DNA from: an uncultured Lachnospira sp.
Lineage (GTDB): Bacteria > Bacillota > Clostridia > Lachnospirales > Lachnospiraceae
Direction of reading: 5' to 3'
NCBI GenBank assembly: GCA_900772425.1
Contig: CAAHEK010000027.1
Coordinates: 1-10,981, forward strand
Length of the DNA: 10,981 bases
The notes under the pieces are model-generated. The model saw only the letters and a list, made by a program, of their open reading frames with translations. It made no database searches and was not told the origin of the DNA. Positions 1-6,104 of this stretch are shown here, piece after piece (the stretch's first letter is position 1; each line of letters opens with the position of its first letter). A program made the position numbers and the translations under genes.

Positions 1-218
1 ACTGCAACTATACCATAGAATACAAGCATAAATGTATCTGCATTCCCGCTTCCCATTAAAGCAAATACCGCATACCTTACAAGCATCATTCCGGCAAGAA
101 GTCCGAAAATATTATATATAAGCTTGAAAGTCTTGTACCTGTTATTATCATAATTGCAGGCTCTCATAATTCCTGTTATATATTCTTTTTTGAATTTGGT
201 CTTATTCTTTATTACCAT
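1..218 (-). CDS. Unidentified membrane protein, N-terminal 72 residues (runs off left edge)
   Basis: The 5' end of a leftward gene; the rest lies outside the window. The ATG at 218-216 is preceded by a strong AAGGAG ribosome binding site (230-225) at 6 bases, and the frame is open to base 1. The visible protein begins MVIKNKTKFKKEY and has a basic, polar N-terminus of about 33 residues. A hydrophobic segment follows (about residues 34-56, containing IYNIFGLLAGMMLV), and a second begins near the edge (FMLVFYGIVA). This layout, a short cytoplasmic lead and then two closely spaced membrane helices, resembles YcxB-like proteins, but no diagnostic residue is present and the resemblance is weak. 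I do not recognise the family. A long leader with inverted repeats and a possible Spo0A-box promoter lies upstream. Confidence 0.75.
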   Translation of the reverse strand, partial: MVIKNKTKFKKEYITGIMRACNYDNNRYKTFKLIYNIFGLLAGMMLVRYAVFALMGSGNADTFMLVFYGIVA

Positions 219-336
219 TACTATCTCCTTATATGGTGATTCAGACATATAATAACTGCCTGATACTTTATATGATAACATATAAACATGTCTCTTGGGC
301 AGACGTTTTTTCAATTTTTTTGTCCATTATATTACA

Positions 337-426
337 CAAAGCCCAATGTGCCTCCAATAAATTCTTCACAATTATAGTAACATTTCTTAATATTGTGAAG
401 CAGTTTTGATTATTTATTGGACTTTG
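337..426. repeat. Nested and mutually exclusive inverted repeats in the 219-556 intergenic stretch
   Basis: Three arm pairs are visible. An inner perfect 9-bp pair is CTTCACAAT (364-372) with ATTGTGAAG (392-400). A middle perfect 9-bp pair is CCAATAAAT (354-362) with ATTTATTGG (412-420). An outer 11-base pair is CAAAGCCCAAT (337-347) with ATTGGACTTTG (416-426); its single mismatch becomes a G-U pair in minus-strand RNA. The middle and outer pairs share bases 416-420, so they cannot form together. The segment could be a structured leader of the leftward gene or an operator. The rest of the 219-556 stretch shows no gene that I can support. Confidence 0.5.
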
Positions 427-441
427 TTTACTTTTCATTTA

Positions 442-466
442 ATTATATTTACTTTTTATTTCGACA
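442..466 (-). promoter_or_regulatory. Possible Spo0A-type promoter for the leftward membrane protein gene
   Basis: On the minus strand a perfect TATAAT (447-442) has no good -35 hexamer at normal spacing. A perfect 0A box, TGTCGAA (466-460), occupies the -35 region instead. Spo0A-activated sigma-A promoters are known to have weak -35 boxes overlapped by 0A boxes. Transcription would start near 435, giving a leader of about 215 bases. A 7-base match can occur by chance in a window of this size, so this is tentative. Confidence 0.3.
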
Positions 467-556
467 GTGCTATTTTTAGCGCGTTTTAAGAAATCAAATA
501 CGTGGGATTGATTAAAGCACTATTAAAAAAAGCCTATGGCAGAAAGAGGAATTAAA

Positions 557-837
557 ATGGTAAAGACAACTCGTTTAGAATCAGACTCAATAGGAACCTT
601 AGAAGTCCCTGCAGATGCTTATTATGGTGTACAAAGTTTAAGAGCAAAACAAAATTTTCCAATCACAGGTACAAAAATGAATGTGGCTTTTATTAAGAAT
701 CTCGCAATTATTAAAAAAGCTGCCGCATTAACTAACTGCAATAGCGGAAAGCTTGAAAATACAAAAAGGAGCTTGATACAATACTTGACCCTTATGCTCT
801 GACAAGCCCTTCTAGAACTGATTCATTAGCAATGTAA
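557..837 (+). pseudogene. aspA: aspA remnant: aspartate ammonia-lyase with large internal deletion
   Basis: Intact aspartate ammonia-lyase converts L-aspartate to fumarate and ammonia and is a homotetramer of about 460-475 residues. Here only the ends survive. From the ATG at 557 (AGAGGA at 545-550) the frame gives the typical N-terminus, with DSIGTLEVPADAYYGVQSLRA and, further on, FIKNLAIIKKAAALTN. Homology stops after about 65 residues and this frame ends at 802. In the next frame, 769-837 encodes ELDTILDPYALTSPSR and a stop, which looks like the normal LDPY-type C-terminus of the same enzyme. The catalytic core is missing, including the SS loop and the GSSxMPxKxNP signature, so it cannot be active. 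The 7-base repeat AGCTTGA occurs at 750-756 and 770-776 around the junction. The 3' end overlaps the convergent neighbour by 26 bases. An upstream ATG at 536 lacks a ribosome binding site. Confidence 0.85.
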
Positions 838-1468
838 TATCTGTTTTAGTAAGACCATAAACTGATAAATCGACTTTACCGTCTGTAACCTGAATATTAT
901 CAGCCATAAGAAGTTGTGCCTGCTTTGACTCTCCTCCGAATGCAAATTCGACGGAGAGTTCTCCTCTGGAATTAACAACACGATAACAAGGAATATTAAA
1001 TGGGTCAGGATTTTTGTGAAGTGCATTGCCGACAGCTCTTGACATTTTCTCATTGCCTGCCAGCTTTGCAACCTGACCGTATGTTGCTACTTTGCCTTTT
1101 GGTATCTTTTTTACTGCCTCATATATTCTTTTTGTGGGACTGTCAGATACTAAATCATAGCTTTCTGCAATCATTCTTTTTATGTCCTCATCCGGTATTG
1201 AACCATCCAGTATTATTGTGTTCCAATGCTCCTTATTCTGATGATATCCAGGTATAACAGACTTATATGCCTGTCTGAAAAAATCCCTCCACTCAGGACT
1301 CACCTTCACATTAAGATTAATAAAGCCATTTCTTTCATATGTCCAGAGGAATACTTTTTTATTTTCCTTAAATCTTACTATCTGCCAGTTTGGATCATGA
1401 AAAGGTGCCTCAACATAGGTATCCTGAAATGACAAACCATATTCCAATGCTTCCTGCCTTGTTTTCAT
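812..1468 (-). CDS. MmcQ/YjbR domain fused to O6-alkylguanine-DNA alkyltransferase-like domain
   Basis: A 218-residue two-domain protein. Residues 1-107 match the MmcQ/YjbR fold (RQEALEYGLSF, HWNTIILDGSIPDEDI), a small CyaY-like putative DNA-binding domain. Residues 110-206 match the DNA-binding/catalytic domain of alkyltransferases: YGQVA (Tyr130), SRAVGNAL (arginine finger Arg144), then IPCYRVV with the acceptor cysteine at 161. The normal PCHRV motif is PCYRV here (Tyr162 for His), and the usual Glu of the LLxxE segment appears to be Asp190. Two of the three relay residues are therefore changed while the nucleophile is kept. It may repair alkylated guanine slowly or act as a lesion sensor, as alkyltransferase-like proteins do. 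The start at 1468 is chosen because GGAGAG lies 6 bases upstream; the ATG at 1480 has no such site. Its stop overlaps the aspA remnant. Confidence 0.88.
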   Translation of the reverse strand: MKTRQEALEYGLSFQDTYVEAPFHDPNWQIVRFKENKKVFLWTYERNGFINLNVKVSPEWRDFFRQAYKSVIPGYHQNKEHWNTIILDGSIPDEDIKRMIAESYDLVSDSPTKRIYEAVKKIPKGKVATYGQVAKLAGNEKMSRAVGNALHKNPDPFNIPCYRVVNSRGELSVEFAFGGESKQAQLLMADNIQVTDGKVDLSVYGLTKTDITLLMNQF

Positions 1469-1498
1469 ATATCTCTCCATTCAGTCTGTATCTTATAT

Positions 1499-1528
1499 TT
1501 GATATGTGCTAATATTATATATTATAAT
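1499..1528 (+). promoter_or_regulatory. Candidate sigma-A promoter for the short-chain dehydrogenase gene
   Basis: TTGATA (1499-1504) and a perfect TATAAT (1523-1528) are separated by 18 bases, pointing rightward. The start would be near 1535, giving a leader of about 138 bases. The left arm of the local inverted repeat (1504-1515) lies between the two boxes, so a protein bound there would block this promoter. A weaker alternative, TTACAA (1626-1631) with TATAGA (1649-1654), would start transcription inside the ribosome binding site of the gene and is less likely. ATTATA at 1514-1519 and 1521-1526 also supplies minus-strand TATAAT boxes for the leftward fusion gene, but without a convincing -35. 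Confidence 0.45.
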
Positions 1529-1616
1529 GTCTTGAATTAAATTTTAAAAAACGTTCATCATTTACGCACATATGACAAAATTTTTGAATTATGTTCTTAA
1601 CATCATATTAGCACAT
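1504..1616. repeat. 12-bp inverted repeat in the divergent promoter region
   Basis: ATGTGCTAATAT (1504-1515) is repeated exactly in inverted form as ATATTAGCACAT (1605-1616), 89 bases apart, between two divergent genes. A third, partial inverted copy, GCACATAT (1566-1573), pairs with ATATGTGC (1502-1509). Repeated sites of this kind suggest an operator bound by a dimeric regulator, possibly with looping. There is no target duplication at the ends and no internal gene, so a tiny mobile element is less likely. Confidence 0.45.
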
Positions 1617-1672
1617 TAAATTCAGTTACAAAAGTCACATAAATTTTTTATAGAAAATGGGGTTTATTCATT

Positions 1673-2437
1673 ATGAAAAAAAAAAGATATGCATGTATTA
1701 CAGGCGCAGCTTCAGGTATTGGCTACGCATTTGCAAAGCAGCTTGACAGACGCGGTTATAACCTTATCCTTGTTGGAAGAAATGAGTCTAAATTAAAAGA
1801 AGTTTCAAAAAAATTTACAAACAAATGCGAATTCATTGTCTGCGATTTATCTGACACACAAAAATGCATTGAATTAGGCAGAATCCTTAAAGAACGAAAT
1901 TTTGATGTATTTATTAATAATGCAGGTTTCGGGGATTTGGGCGCGTTTTATGAAACCGACCTTGATAAAGACCTCTCAATGATTAATGTAAACGTAACAG
2001 CAATGCATATTCTTACCAAATATGTTTTGCAGAATTTCATGAAAAAAGACTCGGGCTATATATTAAATGTGGCATCAAGCGCAGGTCTTATGCCTGGCGG
2101 TCCATATATGTCCACCTACTATGCCTCTAAGGCATATATCACGAGCATGACAACTGCGATATGGGAAGAATTAAAAGAAAATCACAGTAACGTATCTATA
2201 AGCATGTTATGTCCCGGCCCTGTTGATACAAATTTTAACAATGTTGCAAACGTAAACTTTGCACTTCCCGGAATTCAGGCATCATATTGCGTTTCTTATG
2301 CATTAAAGCAGATGTTCAGGCGCAAATTAACCATTGTTCCTTCTTTGACGATGAAAATAGCAGTAACCGGAAGCCGCTTCCTTCCACGCCGGGTTCTTGC
2401 AGCAATAACAGCTAGGCAGCAGCACAAGAAAATGTAA
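1673..2437 (+). CDS. Short-chain dehydrogenase/reductase (SDR), classical type
   Basis: A 254-residue NAD(P)-dependent oxidoreductase of the classical SDR family, close to the usual 250. The Rossmann motif TGAASGIG is at residues 10-17 and NNAG at 82-85. The active site is complete: Asn107 in VNVTA, Ser136 in NVASSAG, Tyr149 and Lys153 in YYASK, followed by PGPVDTNF (181-188). Basic residues after the second strand (GRNESK, 35-40) suggest a preference for NADP(H). There are no membrane or secretion segments, so it should be cytosolic. The substrate cannot be predicted; the general pattern resembles the DltE/YohD-like group of Firmicutes SDRs. The ribosome binding site is weak (GGGG at 1659-1662, 10 bases from the ATG). 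It stands alone, divergent from the alkyltransferase fusion and convergent with the large operon beyond the long palindrome. Confidence 0.92.
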   Translation: MKKKRYACITGAASGIGYAFAKQLDRRGYNLILVGRNESKLKEVSKKFTNKCEFIVCDLSDTQKCIELGRILKERNFDVFINNAGFGDLGAFYETDLDKDLSMINVNVTAMHILTKYVLQNFMKKDSGYILNVASSAGLMPGGPYMSTYYASKAYITSMTTAIWEELKENHSNVSISMLCPGPVDTNFNNVANVNFALPGIQASYCVSYALKQMFRRKLTIVPSLTMKIAVTGSRFLPRRVLAAITARQQHKKM

Positions 2438-2439
2438 TT

Positions 2440-2733
2440 ATATAAAAATATAACTGTAGATTAAGACCAACGTATTTCAGCAGTATAGCCTGATTGCTCC
2501 ACTGTATAAAAAAAGAAAAACTAAATATGCCTGTTGCTGCTAAATGAATACTTACGTGTACGTCTTATATGCGCCCTCCATGGCGCAATAAGACTTGTGC
2601 AACCATCCGTGGTTGCACAACACTGCTTTATTTATCTTCAGGCATATTAAGTTTTTCTAATTTTTATACACAGTCGTAATCAGGCTATACCGCTGAAATA
2701 CGTTGGTCTTATACCTATATTATATTTTTATAT
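2440..2733. repeat. 294-bp near-palindromic element (MITE-like or structured RNA) between convergent genes
   Basis: The two halves are reverse complements over most of about 95 bases. Matching blocks are 2440-2453 with 2720-2733 (14 identical), 2462-2481 with 2692-2711 (20 identical), 2483-2495 with 2678-2690 (13 identical), a diverged AT-rich part containing GAAAAACT (2515-2522) and its complement, and 2524-2533 with 2639-2648. The apex (about 2534-2638) holds two compact hairpins instead of a gene. The element fills the gap between the convergent SDR and dihydrouridine synthase genes, starting 2 bases after one stop codon and ending 19 bases before the other. No clear target-site duplication is visible, though a TA dinucleotide duplication would be hidden in the AT-rich ends. 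It contains no open reading frame of note. It could be a miniature inverted-repeat transposable element, and it should act as a terminator in both directions. Confidence 0.8.
2562..2620. other. Twin hairpins at the apex of the long palindrome
   Basis: Hairpin A pairs GTCTTAT (2562-2568) with ATAAGAC (2588-2594) and TGCGCC (2570-2575) with GGCGCA (2582-2587), with one bulged A and a 6-base loop. Hairpin B follows at once: an 11-bp perfect stem, TTGTGCAACCA (2595-2605) with TGGTTGCACAA (2610-2620), closed by a TCCG loop. With the long outer stem they would make a three-way, cloverleaf-like fold. Both are far more G+C-rich than their surroundings, which suggests the structure is under selection or was recently acquired. 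Confidence 0.75.
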
Positions 2734-2752
2734 TGGGGGTGCGTGGGTGCTG

Positions 2753-3778
2753 TCAGAACTTCTGCGTGAAGCTTATGTGGTCGCGCTCTGCCAGCTTTGC
2801 ATTGTTAAAGAACACCTTTACCGCATCCTGATAGTCTTTCATTTTCTGACTCTTTTTAATTGCTTTGATCTCTTTTTTGCAGTCATCAAATACATAGTCC
2901 ATGTAGCACCACATTTCTTTCATGCGGTGAATTGCATGCTTGTCTCCCGACATTATCTTTAAGTATTCGTTATATACCGTATCATGGAGCTTATGCATTC
3001 TATCCTTATCACAGTCCAAATCCCTTATATATTCTGAAGGGTTATCACTTGTTAAGACATCTATAAGTCCGGGATCTGCTATCAGTCCTCTTCCTAACAT
3101 AACCGCATCAACGCCGGAATAAGGCTCTATCTCTTCCATAAGCTTAATATAATCTTTTCTTGTAAATATATCGCCATTGTAGCATACAGGCATTTTGCAA
3201 TTTTTTACAGCTTCTGTAAAAGCCATCATATTAACTGTATTCCTGTAATAATCTGTCCTTACTCTCGGATGAATAATCAGTTCATGTAAAGGATACTTAT
3301 TGTAAACCTCAAGTATATCTTCAAATTCCAAAGGTGATTCAACGCCAAGCCTTGTTTTTACTGAAATCTTAAGATTATTATCATTTACATAACGGCTTTC
3401 AAATATTCCATAAAGGAATTCATCCAAAGCCTTAACATCTTTTAATATTCCTGAACCTCTGTTTTTTGATACAACCGTACCTGACGGACAGCCTGCATTT
3501 ATATTTATTTCTGAATAGTTAAATTCTTCTTTTAACATTTTGGCAGTCCACAAAAAATCTGACACTTTATTAGTCATTATCTGCGGTACTGCATAAAAAT
3601 CTTTATTATTATTACTATCTATATCTCTTAGTTCTTTTGCAAGAAATTTCTCAGACTGGTTTGGAGAGATAAAAGGAATAAAATATTTACTTATTCTGCC
3701 CTTGCCAAATATCTGCTCGTATGCATTTCTGTAAATGTATCCTGTAAGCCCCTCCATCGGTGCCATGTATATCTTCAT
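2753..3778 (-). CDS. tRNA-dihydrouridine synthase family protein
   Basis: A 341-residue flavoprotein of the Dus family, which reduces uridine to dihydrouridine in the tRNA D-loop using FMN and NAD(P)H. The TIM-barrel begins with the flavin-binding MAPMEGLTG (5-13). The catalytic cysteine is Cys97 in INAGCPSG, a variant of the usual NxGCP. Lys141 and Arg143 lie in VKTRLG, His170 in IIHPR, NGD at 201-203, and the phosphate-binding GRG at 229-231. The C-terminal part (about 250-341) is the helical tRNA-binding domain. It is the last gene of the leftward operon, 14 bases after the amidohydrolase stop, with GAGGA just upstream of its ATG. The subfamily (DusA, B or C) is not clear. Its link to a transporter operon may be simple co-transcription. 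The long palindrome begins 19 bases beyond its stop codon. Confidence 0.9.
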   Translation of the reverse strand: MKIYMAPMEGLTGYIYRNAYEQIFGKGRISKYFIPFISPNQSEKFLAKELRDIDSNNNKDFYAVPQIMTNKVSDFLWTAKMLKEEFNYSEININAGCPSGTVVSKNRGSGILKDVKALDEFLYGIFESRYVNDNNLKISVKTRLGVESPLEFEDILEVYNKYPLHELIIHPRVRTDYYRNTVNMMAFTEAVKNCKMPVCYNGDIFTRKDYIKLMEEIEPYSGVDAVMLGRGLIADPGLIDVLTSDNPSEYIRDLDCDKDRMHKLHDTVYNEYLKIMSGDKHAIHRMKEMWCYMDYVFDDCKKEIKAIKKSQKMKDYQDAVKVFFNNAKLAERDHISFTQKF

Positions 3779-3792
3779 TGTAGTCCTCTTAT

Positions 3793-5013
3793 TTAATGTT
3801 CTTCAAGCCAGCGCATAGCATTATATGCATAAACTGCACTGCCTTTATACAGAATCTGCTCATCAAATTTAACTTTAGGATGATGCTGTGGATATATATA
3901 TCCATTTGCCGGTTCTCCGGCAGCAAGTGCTAACATTATGGAAGGAACCTTGTGGCTTATATATGCAAAATCCTCTGAGCCTCCCTGCTTTGATGGCTTG
4001 CCTCCTGACATTGCCATAAGCTGTCCGGCACTGAACGCACCTCTCTCACCCAGCAATTCCTTAGTGTAAGAAGAAATGTCTTTTGAAAGTCCTGTGTCAT
4101 TAACTAAAGTTGGGCAGCCGCTTCCAAATGTTACATAAGCCTCTCCCCTGAATGTTTTTGCTGTACTTTCGCTTATCTCCTGTATTCTCTGTTTAAGATA
4201 GCTTCTTGTCTCTTCATTGTAGGTTCTTATTGTGCCCGACATTTCTACTGTATCAGGTATTACATTTCCTGCATTTCCTCCATGTATGGAGCCTATTGTT
4301 AAAACTGCCTCATCTAGCAGATTAAGTTCTCTTGCATGAATTTCATGCAATGATGTAATTATATGTGCAGCTATGCTTATAGGGTCTATCCCCTTATCAG
4401 GCATTGAACCATGACAGCCCTTGCCCTGAACCTTTATTGTAAAATAATCTGCTGCCGGAGCACTTACTCCTCCATCGCACACGATTACTGTTCCCGAAGG
4501 CATTGGCATTGCTGCCGATACATGTATCATAAGAGCTGCATCAACCTTAGGATTTTCTAGGAGTCCTGCTTTAATCATATCATCAGAGCCTTCAAATATC
4601 TCCTCTGCCGGCTGAAAATCAAGCTTTACTGTGCCTTTCAATTCATTTTCATGCTGTTTTAATATCCTAGCCGCACCAAGAAGCATAGCAGTATGCATAT
4701 CATGTCCGCAAGCATGCATATTTCCGTTATCTGAAGCAAATTCAACACCCGACTCTTCCTTTATCGGAAGCGCATCCATGTCTGCTCTTAACATGAATAC
4801 CTTCCCTGTGTCTTTTCCTACGGTGACAGTAAGTCCTGCCTTACCACATTCAGCCGGTTCAAGTCCCATTTTTTCAAGCTCATTTTTTACAAATTCAAAT
4901 GTATTTTTAATATCGAAACCTGTTTCGGGGTTTTTATGAAGATGACGTCTTGTCTTTATTATCTGTTCTTCATATGCCTTTGCTTCCTGCATTATCTGCT
5001 CTGCATCCATCAT
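3793..5013 (-). CDS. M20D-family amidohydrolase (N-acyl amino acid amidase type)
   Basis: A 406-residue zinc- or manganese-dependent metallopeptidase of the M20D group, which includes hippurate hydrolase, IAA-amino acid hydrolases and N-acetyl-diaminopimelate deacetylase. The family start RRHLHKNPE is at 22-30. Metal-site residues are Cys102 and His104 (HACGHD), Glu137/138 (QPAEE), His164 (MIHVS) and His377/378 (YPQHHP). The dimerisation lid, about 188-300, contains KGCHGSMPDKGIDP. There is no signal peptide, so the enzyme acts in the cytoplasm, consistent with hydrolysing an imported amide. AGGAG lies 8 bases before the first ATG (5013), which directly follows the stop codon of the alcohol dehydrogenase gene with no gap, suggesting coupled translation. 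The exact substrate is unknown; the neighbouring importer probably supplies it. Confidence 0.9.
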   Translation of the reverse strand: MMDAEQIMQEAKAYEEQIIKTRRHLHKNPETGFDIKNTFEFVKNELEKMGLEPAECGKAGLTVTVGKDTGKVFMLRADMDALPIKEESGVEFASDNGNMHACGHDMHTAMLLGAARILKQHENELKGTVKLDFQPAEEIFEGSDDMIKAGLLENPKVDAALMIHVSAAMPMPSGTVIVCDGGVSAPAADYFTIKVQGKGCHGSMPDKGIDPISIAAHIITSLHEIHARELNLLDEAVLTIGSIHGGNAGNVIPDTVEMSGTIRTYNEETRSYLKQRIQEISESTAKTFRGEAYVTFGSGCPTLVNDTGLSKDISSYTKELLGERGAFSAGQLMAMSGGKPSKQGGSEDFAYISHKVPSIMLALAAGEPANGYIYPQHHPKVKFDEQILYKGSAVYAYNAMRWLEEH

Positions 5014-6099
5014 TTACATCTCCTCAATTCTTGTCATTGCATTTAACATCATTTCTTCGGTCACCTTATATGGATAATGTGCTACATCTGACATATTTCC
5101 AACTCTGGTTACCATTTCTTCAAACTGTTCTTTTGTAATGTCTATATCTTTTATGTGAAGAGGAAGTCCAAGTGATTTATTGAGTGCATATATTTTTTCA
5201 AATTCTTCTTCCTGTCCGTCAACCATCAATGCATATAACACACCAAAGCCGACAACTTCACCATGCAGATGTTCTTTTTCTATTACAGGATAACTTGTAA
5301 GCGCGTAAAAAATAGCATGTGCAAGTCCACTGTTATAATCAGGTGTGAAATCTCTTGTTAAAAATATTGATGCTATTCCTGTCGTTACAACTATCGCAAG
5401 TACAACCTGTTCAAGTTCTTCTGATACTTTATTATTCTTATTGTCTTCATATGCCTTTGCTCCAAAATCGACCAATGGGTCAAGACACATTTTGCTGACT
5501 GCCACACCAAGTGCTGTAAAATGCTGAAGTTTCTCATTTCTTGAAGATATAGCAGCCTCATAGTATTTAGCATAAGTATCCCCAATTCCTGCCCACATAT
5601 ACCTTTCAGGTGCATTTGCTATTATCTGTGTATCAATAAATGCATGATTAGGAGGACAGGTATAAAAATGTGGTTTTAAGAATGTTCCGTCATCATTATA
5701 CATTATTGAAACCGAAGTTACCGCAGCGCAGTTAGATGCTATAGTTGGAAATGTAAATACCGGCTTATTATCATCAATGCAAAGACATTTGCAGGTATCT
5801 ATGCATTTGCCTCCGCCAACAGCAAATACCATATCGGCTTCCTTGTATTCCATAAGGCCTCTTAAATGCTCAACTGTACTGTATGTACAGTCTTTGCCAT
5901 AATATTCATGTCCTGTAACCGTAAAGCCTGCCTCTTCTATCGCAGGTAAAAGCTTCTTTTCTGCTGCCACATAAGCTTTCTTTCCGCTTATTATAAATAC
6001 TTTCTTTCCATATGGTGAACATATCTTTTGTATTTGTCCGTATATATCATTGCCAATTGAATAGCTTGGCAGATGCATTTCATAATTCTCCAGTTTCAA
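5014..6099 (-). CDS. GldA-like metal-dependent alcohol dehydrogenase
   Basis: About 361 residues of the group III iron-containing alcohol dehydrogenase/glycerol dehydrogenase family. The NAD-binding GGGKCIDT is at 95-102. The three metal ligands of the GldA type are all present: Asp174 (GIGDTYAKYYEA), His261 (GLAHAIF) and His279 (HLHGEVVGFG). It should oxidise a small polyol or alcohol, or reduce the matching carbonyl, with NAD(H), in the cytoplasm. Start choice: a TTG at 6099 lies 8 bases after AAGGAG (6113-6108) and gives MKLENYEMHLPSYSIG, typical for the family. A GTG at 6108 would overlap the ATPase stop (GTGA) but leaves no room for the ribosome binding site; an ATG at 6078 is also possible. 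It sits between the ATPase and amidohydrolase genes of the operon. Calling it glycerol dehydrogenase would go beyond the evidence. Confidence 0.87.
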   Translation of the reverse strand: MKLENYEMHLPSYSIGNDIYGQIQKICSPYGKKVFIISGKKAYVAAEKKLLPAIEEAGFTVTGHEYYGKDCTYSTVEHLRGLMEYKEADMVFAVGGGKCIDTCKCLCIDDNKPVFTFPTIASNCAAVTSVSIMYNDDGTFLKPHFYTCPPNHAFIDTQIIANAPERYMWAGIGDTYAKYYEAAISSRNEKLQHFTALGVAVSKMCLDPLVDFGAKAYEDNKNNKVSEELEQVVLAIVVTTGIASIFLTRDFTPDYNSGLAHAIFYALTSYPVIEKEHLHGEVVGFGVLYALMVDGQEEEFEKIYALNKSLGLPLHIKDIDITKEQFEEMVTRVGNMSDVAHYPYKVTEEMMLNAMTRIEEM

Positions 6100-6104
6100 G
6101 ATAA

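Noticed and set aside
288..310. Short hairpin (ATGTCT with AGACGT) followed by a T-run, resembling a rightward terminator
   Set aside because: The stem is only 6 pairs with one wobble, and no rightward gene ends nearby in the window.
321..357. GGAGG at 355-351 (minus) followed by an ATG at 325 and a 17-codon frame, possible leader peptide
   Set aside because: The distance from GGAGG to the ATG is over 20 bases and the predicted peptide has no recognisable composition.
1504..1616. A 113-bp mini-element with 12-bp terminal repeats
   Set aside because: No target duplication and no internal structure beyond a partial third copy of the site; an operator fits better with the divergent promoter position.
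2440..2733. Retron msr-msd or CRISPR-like repeat at the long palindrome
   Set aside because: No reverse transcriptase or cas gene is in the window, and there are no repeated spacer units; the structure is a single fold-back.
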